A stretch of DNA of 64,000 nt from CAYJXK01 sp964374115 (GCA_964374115.1 CAYJXK010000001.1:1-64000); one strand, 5' to 3'. Shown: positions 51,801 to 60,595, counted from the first letter of the stretch. Notes: a model not told the origin generated them from the letters alone. Translations and numbers: made by a program.

Positions 51801-53882
51801 CTTGAATACAGTTGGGTTTTAAAAAATAAAGAAATAGCCACATTCCCTTCAGAAGATAAATTTCCGTGTGATAAACCTCGCGGTGCTCAAGAATCTTGGC
51901 TTGCGCGCCACGCCTTCCATATCCCCGAAGGTTGGCAGACAAAACGTTTGGGCAGTATTATTTACAATCGTCTTCATACGGGAATCGACACTAACCTTCA
52001 CGACGCCACGTATTGGCTCAAAGATTTCGACGTTCCTGGTTCTGCCCATGGCACAACATACAAAGATGAGAACGCGGAATTACTTCTTTTATTGTCGACA
52101 ATGGATACGCCCGAGAAGATGCGCGCCCGTTTGCCGTCAAATCCCAATCGTTACCGTGAGTTATTTGCGTCGTCAGCCGGCGAGTTAGTCTATCAAGCCC
52201 TATTGCCCTTGGCAAAAGAAGGCCCGGTGGCGATAGAACAGTTGAAATCGAGCATGCGTGACATTCTAAGCCAGTTGGATTCTTCAGAAGATCAGCAACG
52301 ACAACTCAAAATCCCTCTACCTAATCTTCTGGAAGAAGTAGAGAACCTGTTAACTAATCTGGCCGCCCGTGCAGAAGAAGAACATAATGATATACCAGGG
52401 CTCCTCCAACACTTAAAAATTGTCAGCCAAAATCGTACCAGATATATTGATGAAGCTCAGACGTGGGTGCAAACCCATCAATCCACGCCTCGTTCCCTTC
52501 TTCAGGTTGCTTGGACTAATCGGCCTCTCGCTTTATCTGACGGTTGTGCCGATAATCCGCGAGCAATTAAACAGTGGGCTGATATAAATACCCTAAAATT
52601 TTCGGTTGCCGAAATGGAGAAAAATGGACGTTTACCAAAAAATTTTTCTATTTCTGATGTGAAAGCTTATACCCCCTGGCTCAACGAATTGGTTCGCTGT
52701 TACTCCGGTGAAACCGCCGTTCAAACTGTAGCACTTCTCAAAGAGGAGTTTAACCCTGAATATTATATTCCACCCGCAAAAATTGATCTCGACCACGGTT
52801 GGGTCGGGGAAGTTCTCCCCAAGAATGATCCGCGTGGTTTTACGATTGGGTATGATACTGGTTGTTGTATGACGCTGGGTGGAGCGTCCGAGAGCTGTAT
52901 TCATGCCGGCTACACTGATCCCTCGTACGGTTTTTTCGTCCTTTACCGCGATGGTCGGCTGTGCGCACAATCTTTTCTGTATACCAACACGGGAAAGTCA
53001 CCCGGAACGATTATCTGCGACAATATTGAAGCTAACGAAGGACGTGATCAGGAAGAGGTTTTAAGACGCTATCAGGAATTTTTTCGAAAATATATTCGCC
53101 AAGAGCTGCAACGTGACCCGAGTAGTCCTTTTGTTGAGATCAACGTAGGAATCGGTTACACTGAAGTTGGGCTTGATTCGCTTGAGTCTGCTGATCAGAT
53201 CCCTATGCCGCTAAAGGAAGGCGAACATATTTATTCGGATGCTAGCGTACAGAAAAAATTATTTAAGCTGGACAATGAAGAAATTGAAAAAATAAAAGCC
53301 GAACATGCCGCCGCTCCGAAAAAACGTCCTCGTCTGCAGAAATTTGAAAACGCCCAACCAATTGAACACCTAAAGCCCAAGACATTTGTTGATTATCCGG
53401 TACCTGAACAGGCCCCCATACTAGCCGAAATCGAAGCGGCGACGTATCCCGAAAACCAGCGTCGCGGCATTACGTTCTTTCAAGAGGAACTGGCGCAGTC
53501 AGTGGGGAAAAATCTTTTGGTTATTGAACAGCGCGAAGGAAATGAAATTCCGGTCGGGTATGCGCTCGTGAAGGAAATAGACTCGCCCGATTCTGGAAAG
53601 GTTATACAGATCTCTGAAATTGCCATTGTCGCCGATGCCCAGAAACAAGGATTTGGCAAAGCGTTATTAGGAAGCATTTTAGCAGGAAATAGAAGAGGGC
53701 CGAGTAATTTTATTGATTTTCACATTAGGGACCAAACGTTTTTCAATGCGTTAAGGCGCAATGAAAAACTAATCACTGAACAGGGATTTCATGTTATGAG
53801 TGACACTATCCAAGGCGACGAACATCTATTACGGCTAAAGAGAAATATCCGACCTGCTACGGGAGAAGTGGATGATGAGTAA
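48876..53882 (+). CDS. giant helical-repeat protein with C-terminal GNAT domain, 1668 aa
   Basis: Residues about 85-870 hold more than 20 units of about 33 residues in two alternating types. One is like YVLSHPEHFxGFxLDKEVAL, the other like IDxFxGLDKEVALxLL; this is an alpha-solenoid pattern. A helical middle part follows. Next is a domain near 1300-1420 with GYDTGCCMTLGGASESC, GFFVLYRDGRLCAQSFLY and DNIEAN that I cannot assign. Residues about 1510-1665 are a GNAT acetyltransferase fold (PVGYALVKE, ISEIAIVADAQKQGFGKALL). There is no signal peptide or membrane helix, so it is cytoplasmic. Codons are more A/T-rich (many TTA, ATA) than in aspS or scpA, suggesting acquisition. The next gene is a paralogue of its GNAT domain. 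Confidence 0.85.
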   Translation: MPDEIHNLSEAEMAERRMKIDATGSTAEPEQAESLPSDLEGKSWLILEFINKDPDYFFERCKKFHKKIAMELLESVADGSSSDTIEEFLLLHLDRFTGLDKEVALMFFNFHNFDELRKQLIEYVFAHPEHFFGFALDKELAIYLLNQHMYHFELAGDSLLIAHIDRFTGLDKEIALLLVRQKEKKSVEYVLTHPEYFFGFSLDKEVVLGLLGNKLSFSKGKLLLKFFDHFNNLDRDVALAILKNTTGTEQMNCAEFILSHPEHFAGLTFDQEFLLLIHGLGKEMDVLCDYIDKFSGLDREAAINCLWRGGKKLVTYVFSHPDHFTGFALDKKLALEITCRFEYLEPFVDNFLGLDKDVAMNWLGWRSQRDDYNKTYAEYVLSHPERFAGFVLDANVGDLAISYDDIICRTEKVTQRIFKFLGHLAGVKLSKDLAKKFINNHDTLQYVLDHPEQFGGLDKEWAFELIKKSRVKISNGKEEGIDGAEYVLSHPELFNGFSFNSELALALLADDIGAIALAKHIDKFIGLSKDVALGLSKYRSYRVGFKWQDLIIAHVDSFVGLDQEIAVALISDFIDNKKEGEKYFAYLFLNPQHFGGLGKSMAMKLLADRRSDLLLKYIDNFTELDKEVALGLLRTRKEGTLYVLSHPEHFSGFVFDKEVALILAEVGEGVAHITEDQLAQFVGLDREVAEGWLSVRTSLPLAEYSISHSERFVGFKLDKKTADIAFSAGHWQLVRKYIDQFSDLDQQTAEKFFKHGDDEVARYVLAHPDNFVGLNLNRELALVLLDTKHAGALSDFIPQFTGLDHGIAIKLFETKKAIENTIKNADCFSDFVLGESTAQVLLDLGQPELLIKYMSQFTDLNAKYLHLDQPFREYFLSILSSGQIPVLTQEDYHCQEEYHYIPKEIDDTEDEGGGAMRENFLEEIFQANRVAAFNHTKDLKLPSKQLFSVAHTYNSKDDFEIYKMLMTNGYLVKDILEYSWVLKNKEIATFPSEDKFPCDKPRGAQESWLARHAFHIPEGWQTKRLGSIIYNRLHTGIDTNLHDATYWLKDFDVPGSAHGTTYKDENAELLLLLSTMDTPEKMRARLPSNPNRYRELFASSAGELVYQALLPLAKEGPVAIEQLKSSMRDILSQLDSSEDQQRQLKIPLPNLLEEVENLLTNLAARAEEEHNDIPGLLQHLKIVSQNRTRYIDEAQTWVQTHQSTPRSLLQVAWTNRPLALSDGCADNPRAIKQWADINTLKFSVAEMEKNGRLPKNFSISDVKAYTPWLNELVRCYSGETAVQTVALLKEEFNPEYYIPPAKIDLDHGWVGEVLPKNDPRGFTIGYDTGCCMTLGGASESCIHAGYTDPSYGFFVLYRDGRLCAQSFLYTNTGKSPGTIICDNIEANEGRDQEEVLRRYQEFFRKYIRQELQRDPSSPFVEINVGIGYTEVGLDSLESADQIPMPLKEGEHIYSDASVQKKLFKLDNEEIEKIKAEHAAAPKKRPRLQKFENAQPIEHLKPKTFVDYPVPEQAPILAEIEAATYPENQRRGITFFQEELAQSVGKNLLVIEQREGNEIPVGYALVKEIDSPDSGKVIQISEIAIVADAQKQGFGKALLGSILAGNRRGPSNFIDFHIRDQTFFNALRRNEKLITEQGFHVMSDTIQGDEHLLRLKRNIRPATGEVDDE

Positions 53883-53918
53883 TCATTAAATTTAAAAGAG
53901 TATACTAATAGTAATACT

Positions 53919-54512
53919 ATGGATACGGAACAAAAATTTTTACAAAATGTAATAGAAACAGGGAAAGACCGTCGTGATAAACTATCAGTCATTTTTTCTC
54001 CTCTCACCCAAGATGATATTCCACTTGTCACAGAAATAGAAAGACGCATCTACCCCGAGGCCGTCCGTACCGAAGATTTTGAAGAAGAACTTGGAGATGC
54101 TCTTGAAGATCCGGAGCATAATGCGAGTTTTGTCATGAAAAATCGTGAAAACAATATTGATGTCCCAATAGGTTACGCGATCGCATATGGCGAAGAATCT
54201 GAACTCGACGGAGAAGACGGACCGGTTTTATATGTGTCTGACCTCGCGCTCCTGCCCGAATACCAACGCAAAGGCGCTGGCCGGGCTATGCTGTACCATC
54301 TCCTGGAAATTGCCGAACAACACCGCTTACCGATCGAATTCCACGCCCGGGAAGGTACTTCGTATCAAGCACTTAAGCATGCTGAAGGGGAGTTAGCAAG
54401 CCATGGTTATAGGATTACTCACGATGAATTCCTGCCCGATTTTTATAATAATGATGATAGGCCAGAAGCTGAAAATGCCCATTTTGTTCGGTTAGAGAAG
54501 AATCTGGAATAA
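53919..54512 (+). CDS. GNAT family N-acetyltransferase, 197 aa
   Basis: Acetyl-CoA-dependent acetyltransferase fold. The acetyl-CoA loop is in LALLPEYQRKGAGRAMLYHLL. It parallels the C-terminal domain of the preceding gene: EIERRIYPEAVR against EIEAATYPENQR, PIGYAIA against PVGYALV, and a similar ending (HFVRLEKN against HLLRLKRN). So the two are likely a duplication. The substrate is unknown. TATACT (53901-53906) lies 12 nt before the ATG. It ends 27 nt before scpA. Confidence 0.85.
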   Translation: MDTEQKFLQNVIETGKDRRDKLSVIFSPLTQDDIPLVTEIERRIYPEAVRTEDFEEELGDALEDPEHNASFVMKNRENNIDVPIGYAIAYGEESELDGEDGPVLYVSDLALLPEYQRKGAGRAMLYHLLEIAEQHRLPIEFHAREGTSYQALKHAEGELASHGYRITHDEFLPDFYNNDDRPEAENAHFVRLEKNLE

Positions 54513-54539
54513 TGTTCTTATGTTGTATTTTTATTCAGT

Positions 54540-55229
54540 ATGCCTCACACCGTGACACTCCCTCACTTCACCGGTCCTCTCGATCTTCTTCTCAATCTTC
54601 TTCATGAGCGCAAGATGAACATTGGCGAGGTCGCTCTTTCTCAAGTTACGGAGCAATATCTTGCATACATGGACAAACTCGAAAAGGAAGATGCCGATGA
54701 GCTCGCGGATTTTCTTGTGATTGCCGCAAAACTTCTTCTTATGAAAGCACGAGCGCTGTTGCCACAAGAATTTGCCGAAGAAGATGAAGGGCCCAGTCTG
54801 GCCGAACAGCTCCGACTCTACCAGGCATATGTGAAGGTGAGTAAGGTGATTCAAAAACGATGGGCGAGTGATGCTGTATCATTTTTCCGCGCTGAGCCAG
54901 CTCGAAAAATCGAGAAGTTTATTCTTCCTAAAAATGTATCAGCGTCAATTCTTCACGAAGCCATGATGCGAGTAGTGGCGCGCTTGACGCCTCGTGTGGC
55001 GCTTCCCACGAGCATGATTGATCGGACGATTAGTTTACAAGAGAAAATGAATATTCTGCGCGACCTGTTGCGGAAGGCAAAAAAAATTGTCTTTTCAGAT
55101 CTTCTTTCATCTGCAAACAAAACAGATATGATCGTGAGTTTCCTCGCTCTCCTGGAACTCATGAAGCAACATCATATTTTTCTTTCGCAGAATCGCGTGT
55201 TTGAAGAGATTGTGATTGAACGGGTTTGA
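54540..55229 (+). CDS. scpA: segregation and condensation protein A
   Basis: Kleisin subunit that bridges the SMC heads. The 229-residue protein has the N-terminal FTGPLDLLLNLLHERKMNI, which binds the SMC neck, the helix ADELADFLVIAAKLLLMKARALLP, and a C-terminal winged helix (IVSFLALLELMKQHHIFLSQ). scpB lies one gene further on, with a GT-C-like gene in between. Confidence 0.95.
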   Translation: MPHTVTLPHFTGPLDLLLNLLHERKMNIGEVALSQVTEQYLAYMDKLEKEDADELADFLVIAAKLLLMKARALLPQEFAEEDEGPSLAEQLRLYQAYVKVSKVIQKRWASDAVSFFRAEPARKIEKFILPKNVSASILHEAMMRVVARLTPRVALPTSMIDRTISLQEKMNILRDLLRKAKKIVFSDLLSSANKTDMIVSFLALLELMKQHHIFLSQNRVFEEIVIERV

Positions 55230-55257
55230 TTGGGTGATGAGGTGAAAAAATATACAT

Positions 55258-56898
55258 ATGTCCAAACGTCGCCTGGCGCTTTCATCAGTTCTTGCATTAG
55301 CCATACTCTTCGCCTTCACCCCCTCTCTCCGCTCTTCTTTCGTGAGCGACGATTATGATTGGCTTCGTCTCACGCGAGATTCTCGCCCAATTCAAACCTA
55401 TTTCACGACGAATTATTTCGGCACACGTGATGGCGGGAGCTATACGCCGATGCTCAGCCTCTTGTTTACGTTTGAACAATGGGCTTTTGGTCTGCACCCG
55501 CTGCCATTTCATATCTTTGGGGTTCTCCTTCATCTGCTGAATACGGGGATGATCTTTGTATTGATGTTTCAGTTTGTAAAAAAACGATCGGTGGCTTTCG
55601 CGTCGGCCATGATCTTCGGACTCCTCCCGAGTCATAGTGAAGCTGTCACATGGATTGCGGCAGTGCCACATGTGCTTGTGACGAGTTGGTATCTGGGCGC
55701 ATTACTTTGCTTCACACGGTTTTTTTCTTCTCACAAATGGTCGTGGTATGTGGGCGTGCTTCTCTGTACGATAGGAGCGCTTCTTACGAAAGAGAGCGCC
55801 ATCACGCTCCCTATCACTCTTATTCTCCTGGGAATTATTTTTCCTGCAGAAGAGAAACAGACATTCACTCTTCGCCGAGCGGTCTTACCCGCCCTATTGC
55901 CGATTGTTTTTGTCCTTGTGTATCTCCTCCTTCGGGCATGGACCACGGGAGTACTCTTCGGATATTATGGACGCGCAAGTCTGGATATTGATATCACAGC
56001 CATGTTCAAGATGTATGTCGAGTCTACCATCGGAATTCTTTTTTCTCATCCGTGGCGTGTCACTCTCACATCGTTTGTCTTTGAGTATAGATGGTTTTTT
56101 CTCCTCCTCCTTTTTTTGTTTCTATGGGTCCTCGCGCGAACGAAAGAATATAGACGGTTTTTCTTCTTTTTTGGTGGAGGATATGTGGTGTCGCTTCTCC
56201 CTTTTCTGCAATTATTGTGGAATCAACACAATACCGAAGGCGAACGATATACCTATCTTGCGTCTGTTTTTTTTGTTCCTATCTTGATGGTATGTTGTTT
56301 CACTCTTTTTAAGAAATTTCGTCATGCGGCGGTGCTCCTGTCTTTGGGAGGTATTGTCGTGGTTGGCTTCATGGGTCTCTCTCTCTTTCAAAAAAATAAA
56401 ATTTGGCAAGAAGCAGGAACCATTGCCGACAGAATCCTCGAGTCGTATTCCACTCTCGCGATTGAACCGGATGATGCATTGCTTTTCATCGGCATTCCTG
56501 ATAATCTATATGGTGCGCAAGTTTTTCGAAACGCTCTCAAAGAGGCTCTTGTCCTTTATGGTTTGGTTTCTCGAGACGCGCAGACAGAGCGGCTCGGAGC
56601 ATATACGATGTTGGACAGAGAGAATTCTCATGCACATATTGTGGACGTAGAGAAGACAAGTAGCACGAGCATTGCCCTTATCCCCAAACAAGAGGGAGTT
56701 CGAATTTTTACTGGGTTCCCCAAAGGCACGCATCCATTTGGCACATTTTTTCTCGAAAATTTTCAACGTGATCATACGGGTTCGGACATTCGAGTGGAGT
56801 TTGAAGAGGAAAAATTGGAAGCATTGAGAGCGCAGGGGCGGAGATTGTTGATTGTGTATTTTGATGAAGGGAAGTTGCGGATGTACGCGGTACAATAG
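55258..56898 (+). CDS. polytopic membrane protein, probable GT-C glycosyltransferase
   Basis: A 546-residue protein with about ten to twelve membrane helices and a short soluble C-terminal part (after about 405). The first external loop carries FVSDDYDWLRL with adjacent Asp residues, the GT-C type active-site motif of lipid-linked sugar transferases (the ArnT, PMT or TMTC class). HSEAVTWIAAVPHVL resembles the TMTC/DUF1736 group. It likely moves a sugar from a polyprenyl carrier onto an exported protein or polymer, for example the surface proteins here; that link is inference. It splits scpA from scpB. Confidence 0.7.
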   Translation: MSKRRLALSSVLALAILFAFTPSLRSSFVSDDYDWLRLTRDSRPIQTYFTTNYFGTRDGGSYTPMLSLLFTFEQWAFGLHPLPFHIFGVLLHLLNTGMIFVLMFQFVKKRSVAFASAMIFGLLPSHSEAVTWIAAVPHVLVTSWYLGALLCFTRFFSSHKWSWYVGVLLCTIGALLTKESAITLPITLILLGIIFPAEEKQTFTLRRAVLPALLPIVFVLVYLLLRAWTTGVLFGYYGRASLDIDITAMFKMYVESTIGILFSHPWRVTLTSFVFEYRWFFLLLLFLFLWVLARTKEYRRFFFFFGGGYVVSLLPFLQLLWNQHNTEGERYTYLASVFFVPILMVCCFTLFKKFRHAAVLLSLGGIVVVGFMGLSLFQKNKIWQEAGTIADRILESYSTLAIEPDDALLFIGIPDNLYGAQVFRNALKEALVLYGLVSRDAQTERLGAYTMLDRENSHAHIVDVEKTSSTSIALIPKQEGVRIFTGFPKGTHPFGTFFLENFQRDHTGSDIRVEFEEEKLEALRAQGRRLLIVYFDEGKLRMYAVQ

Positions 56899-56971
56899 AG
56901 ATAAACTTTTTCGCAGAAATGTATCTCGTATCGTACAAACACGGAAAACAAATAAAAGAGACGTCGAAACT

Positions 56972-57580
56972 ATGAACCAAGAACCAAGAACCAAGAATCG
57001 ACTCACTACGATTCTCGAATCCATCCTTTTTGTCGCGTCAAAGCCGCTTGCGATACGAGACATTGCCAAATCGACAGGAGAGAAAGAGGCGAGTATTCGA
57101 GAAGCGCTTGACACGGTAAAAGAACGATATAATAGAAAAGATTCGGGTATCCAGATTTTGGAAATAGGGGATACGGTCCAAATGGGGACGAATCCAGCGT
57201 GCGCGCAAGGAATCAGCGCATTTATCACAGATGAAATCTCGGAAGAACTCACCAGAGCCCAGCTCGAGACCCTCACGATTGTGAGTTATCGAGGGCCGAT
57301 CACGCGAGCAGAACTCGAGCAAATCCGAGGCGTGAATTGCGCGGTGATTATCCGAAATCTGTTGATGCGAGGACTCATCGAAGAAAAAGAACGCGAGCAT
57401 GAAATGTTTCCAGTGTATATGTTGTCAATGGAAGCAATCCAACATCTTGACATTCGTTCTCCAAAAGAATTACCAGAATATGAAATACTTTCTGTGCATG
57501 AACACATTGAGGCACTTCTGCAAGAAAAAGATAGCACGTCTCCTCAAGCACGAAAGGAATCTTTCGTCGAAGAAGAATGA
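56972..57580 (+). CDS. scpB: segregation and condensation protein B
   Basis: Winged-helix dimer that binds ScpA. The 202-residue protein has LTTILESILFVASKPLAIRDIAK, the second winged helix TRAQLETLTIVSYRGPITRAELEQIRG and a charged tail. The ATG at 56972 gives a normal N-terminus; the frame upstream overlaps the membrane protein gene. The carboxypeptidase gene starts 1 nt after its stop. Confidence 0.94.
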   Translation: MNQEPRTKNRLTTILESILFVASKPLAIRDIAKSTGEKEASIREALDTVKERYNRKDSGIQILEIGDTVQMGTNPACAQGISAFITDEISEELTRAQLETLTIVSYRGPITRAELEQIRGVNCAVIIRNLLMRGLIEEKEREHEMFPVYMLSMEAIQHLDIRSPKELPEYEILSVHEHIEALLQEKDSTSPQARKESFVEEE

Positions 57581-57581
57581 T

Positions 57582-58598
57582 ATGACGATCAATCTGATAT
57601 CAGGCCAGGAGATCCACAAGGAAAATGCATGGAGGAATGCTTTTTGTGTCAGTCTTTTTTTCATCGGAGTGATTGTCTGGAGTGTGTGGACGTATCAGGA
57701 GAAAAAAGTTTCAGTGACACAGGCAGCCGAGAGTGAAGGAGCGCTCGATAGTGGCATGCCAATTCCTTCCACACCATCAGAACCAGCGCCGCCGATGCTC
57801 ATAGGAGTAGATCGTATTCAAGAAGAGATATTTTCGGCAGAAGCGATACTTGTCAAAGATGTTGAGAGCGACGCGATTTTATATCAGAAACAACCTGAAA
57901 TCATACGGCCGGGAGCGAGCATTGTGAAGCTCATGAGCGCTCTTGTGTTTCTCGAGGACGACGTGTCGTGGCAGAGTACGACAACAGTGACACACGATGC
58001 GGTCGTTGACACACACATGTATGAAGGCGATACATATACGATCGAAGAGCTCTGGAATGCGGCGCTTGTTGCTTCATCGAACAAAGCGATTTTGACTCTT
58101 GTTGACACCCTTCCGTGGGGTCGAGATGCATTTGTAGAGCGTATGAACCAAAAGGCTATGGAAATTGGGATGACACACAGCACCTTTGTTGATCCTGCTG
58201 GTCTTGCGACGGAAAATCAGGTGACTGCATCTGACGTGGTTATTCTCTTTGGGGAAGCGATGGAACAAGAAAAAATTCGCTCCACACTACTCATCAAAGA
58301 AGGAACACTTTTTTCAAAAGAAAGGAATAAAAAACATCATTTTTGGAATACGAATTGGCTGCTTCTTGGCTGGATTCCCCATGGGTTTTCTGTATTTCAT
58401 GGAGGGAAAACAGGCTACACAGAGGCAGCCGGGTACAATTTTGTGATGCGCGTCGAGGACAGCCGTGGCAAAGTTCTCGATGTCGCGATTCTTGGCGCAG
58501 ATGCCAACGAGGCGCGATTTATCGAGGCACGCGATATTGCCAATTGGGTTTTTTCACAGTATGAGTGGGTGGGTGCGGTGACATCCACAGGCGAATAA
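57582..58598 (+). CDS. D-alanyl-D-alanine carboxypeptidase (PBP5-type)
   Basis: Membrane-anchored serine peptidase trimming peptidoglycan stem peptides. The 338-residue protein has an N-terminal membrane helix (about 21-37) and all three active-site motifs: S113-I-V-K116, S165-S-N167, and KTG in FHGGKTGYTEAAG near 276. The C-terminal beta domain of classical PBP5 is lacking. It follows scpB with almost no gap and ends in a terminator. Confidence 0.93.
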   Translation: MTINLISGQEIHKENAWRNAFCVSLFFIGVIVWSVWTYQEKKVSVTQAAESEGALDSGMPIPSTPSEPAPPMLIGVDRIQEEIFSAEAILVKDVESDAILYQKQPEIIRPGASIVKLMSALVFLEDDVSWQSTTTVTHDAVVDTHMYEGDTYTIEELWNAALVASSNKAILTLVDTLPWGRDAFVERMNQKAMEIGMTHSTFVDPAGLATENQVTASDVVILFGEAMEQEKIRSTLLIKEGTLFSKERNKKHHFWNTNWLLLGWIPHGFSVFHGGKTGYTEAAGYNFVMRVEDSRGKVLDVAILGADANEARFIEARDIANWVFSQYEWVGAVTSTGE

Positions 58599-58624
58599 AA
58601 AAAGAACGTCCACGTTCTTTTTTT
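58596..58624. terminator. bidirectional terminator
   Basis: An A-run plus GAACGT pairs with ACGTTC plus a T-run around CC. It ends the scpA-scpB-carboxypeptidase group on the plus strand and could end the tRNA-Leu transcript on the minus strand. Confidence 0.85.
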
Positions 58625-58626
58625 GT

Positions 58627-58713
58627 TGGTGCCGCGGGAGAGAATCGAACTCTCATGACCTTGCGGTCGCGGGATTTTGAGTCCCGTGCGTCTGCCAATT
58701 CCGCCACCGCGGC
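58627..58713 (-). tRNA. tRNA-Leu(CAA)
   Basis: Complete 87-nt class II tRNA on the minus strand. The acceptor is GCCGCGG/CCGCGGC, the anticodon stem CGGGA/TCCCG and the loop CTCAAAA with anticodon CAA. A long variable arm (ACCGCAAGGT) and T loop GTTCGAT follow. CCA is encoded. Confidence 0.96.
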
Positions 58714-58741
58714 CTTTATTACGATCATAGCGTATATTGTA

Positions 58742-58770
58742 TTGATCATTCTGTCAATATGGTGTATACT
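58742..58770 (+). promoter_or_regulatory. parAB promoter
   Basis: TTGATC (58742-58747), 17-nt spacer, TATACT (58765-58770). The leader to parA is about 100 nt and contains a TTCCGCC-AATA-GGCGGAA hairpin near 58834-58851. Confidence 0.6.
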
Positions 58771-58878
58771 TTTTTTGAGAATGAATTCATGATCCATGTT
58801 TTATCTTGGCATCATCTCATTCCTTTTTTCTTTCCGCCAATAGGCGGAACATAATTCATAATTCACGATTCATCAGGT

Positions 58879-59652
58879 GTGTCCCGTGTCATCACTATCG
58901 TCAACCAAAAAGGCGGTGTGGGAAAAACCACAACTGCGATCAATCTTGCCGCGTATCTTGCAGAGTTTGGTAAATTTGTGTTGCTTGTTGACATGGATCC
59001 CCAGGGCAACGCGACAAGTGGACTTGGGGTTCTCCGACACGAGCTTCCCTATGGGATTTATCAGGCACTCGCAAAACAAAAAAGGATTCATGATGTTGTT
59101 AAGAATACTGCCCATGAGGGACTGCGACTCGTTCCAGCGACGCCAGATTTGGCAGGAGCAAATATAGAGCTTGTGGACGTGGAACGGCGAGAATTTCAGC
59201 TTTCTGATCTTCTCGAAGAAACCAAACATGCGTATGATTATATTCTTATTGATTGCCCGCCATCGCTCGGACTTCTCACCATCAACAGTTTGGTCGCGGC
59301 GGATGAACTTCTTATCCCGGTCCAGGCAGAGTATTACGCGCTCGAAGGGTTGGGACAACTATTGCAAACCATTGATTTGATCCGACAGCATGTGAAATCA
59401 GACTTACGGATCCTTGGCGCTGTGCTTACGATGTTTGACTCTCGGACACGACTTTCTGAAGAAATCATGAAAGATTTGTATCAATATTTTCCCGACACTA
59501 TTTTTCGATCCGTGATTCCTCGCACCGTTCGTCTCGCAGAAGCGCCGAGTTTTGGCAAAACCATTCTCCATTACGAACCGAGTGGGAAAGGCGCTAAAGC
59601 ATATGAGCGGCTCGCGAAAGAGATTTTGGAGAAACACGGGTGGACAAATTAA
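58879..59652 (+). CDS. parA: chromosome partitioning ATPase ParA (Soj)
   Basis: Deviant Walker A ATPase that positions ParB-parS complexes. The 257-residue protein starts with GTG and reads SRVITIVNQKGGVGKTTTAINLA, with KGGVGKT at 11-17. Walker A' (LLVDMDPQGNATSG) and the switch IDCPPSLGLLT follow. It has no N-terminal helix-turn-helix, so it is the short chromosomal type. parB follows 9 nt later. Confidence 0.96.
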   Translation: MSRVITIVNQKGGVGKTTTAINLAAYLAEFGKFVLLVDMDPQGNATSGLGVLRHELPYGIYQALAKQKRIHDVVKNTAHEGLRLVPATPDLAGANIELVDVERREFQLSDLLEETKHAYDYILIDCPPSLGLLTINSLVAADELLIPVQAEYYALEGLGQLLQTIDLIRQHVKSDLRILGAVLTMFDSRTRLSEEIMKDLYQYFPDTIFRSVIPRTVRLAEAPSFGKTILHYEPSGKGAKAYERLAKEILEKHGWTN

Positions 59653-59661
59653 TTTTTCACT

Positions 59662-60531
59662 ATGGCATTAGGCAAAGGACTCAGCTCTCTTCTTCCACAA
59701 CAAAAAGGCATGCGGATGACCTTGCATAAAGAAACCGGACATGCGAAGGACGGAGATCGCATTTGGAATATCCCTATTTCGGAGATTGTCCCGAATGCGG
59801 ACCAACCACGAAAAGTATTTTCTCACCAGGAGCTTGAAGATCTTGTTGGTTCGATCAAGTTGCACGGCATTCTTCAACCAATTCTTGTCACAGAAAAAGA
59901 TGATGGCGGATACGAGCTTATCGCAGGCGAGCGCCGGCTTCGGGCTGCCGAGATTGCAGGACTCCCCACGGTTCCTGCTATCGTCCGCACAGCGACAAAA
60001 CAAGACAAGCTTGAACTTGCCCTCATTGAAAATATTCAGCGTCAAGATTTGAATCCGATAGAAGAGGCATTTGCCTATGGCCGGTTGGTTGAAGAATTTG
60101 GATTGACGCAACAAGAGGTGGGGGACAGAGTGGGAAAGAGCCGTCCGTATATCGCAAATACGATTCGACTCCTTGGGCTTCCAGAACCGATCCAAAAAGC
60201 GCTCATGGACGGAGCGCTGAGTCAAGGCAAAGCCAAAGCAATTCTAAGTCTCAAAAGTGAAGAGGATCAAATGAAAGTATTTCATTCTATGATGGGGGAG
60301 GCTATCACAGTACGCGATGTCGAGCAGGCAGTTGCCTCAAAAGGAGCGCGATCACGAAAAGGGTTTATTCGGCAAGACGCGAATATTTTGGCGTATGAAC
60401 ACATGCTCGAAGAACGGCTCGGGGTCAAAGTACACATGACGCTCCGAGGAGGGCGGGGGACAATTCTCATCTCATTTTATTCGAAGGAAGAATTAGAGCG
60501 TGTGATTCGGACGATGGTTAATGCGCATTGA
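59662..60531 (+). CDS. parB: chromosome partitioning protein ParB
   Basis: CTP-dependent DNA clamp binding parS. The 289-residue protein has LGKGLSSLLP at the start and the CTP motifs (box I IVPNADQPRKVF, box II ELIAGERRLRA). The helix-turn-helix region LTQQEVGDRVGKSRPYIANTIRLL and a C-terminal dimer domain follow. I saw no sequence matching the consensus parS site in the window. Confidence 0.95.
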   Translation: MALGKGLSSLLPQQKGMRMTLHKETGHAKDGDRIWNIPISEIVPNADQPRKVFSHQELEDLVGSIKLHGILQPILVTEKDDGGYELIAGERRLRAAEIAGLPTVPAIVRTATKQDKLELALIENIQRQDLNPIEEAFAYGRLVEEFGLTQQEVGDRVGKSRPYIANTIRLLGLPEPIQKALMDGALSQGKAKAILSLKSEEDQMKVFHSMMGEAITVRDVEQAVASKGARSRKGFIRQDANILAYEHMLEERLGVKVHMTLRGGRGTILISFYSKEELERVIRTMVNAH

Positions 60532-60560
60532 TCATTGAACTCATATCATTTTTCCTCTCA

Positions 60561-60595
60561 GGAGAGCGCGTCAGACACAGAAACTCGCTATGAGT
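60561..60595 (+). repeat. repeat family B, partial arm between parB and relA/spoT
   Basis: GGAGAGCGCGTCAGACACAG followed by AAACTCGCTATGAGT matches 36229-36262 with one base changed. It lies between the convergent ends of parB and relA/spoT. Confidence 0.75.

Noticed and set aside
48876..53882. Reading the solenoid as TPR, HEAT or leucine-rich repeat
   Set aside because: The HPEHFxGFxLDKE and GLDKEVA words do not match those consensus patterns; left as an unnamed helical repeat.
58879..60531. Search for parS near parAB
   Set aside because: No match to the TGTTTCACGTGAAACA consensus was seen; isolated CACGTG words elsewhere lack the flanks.
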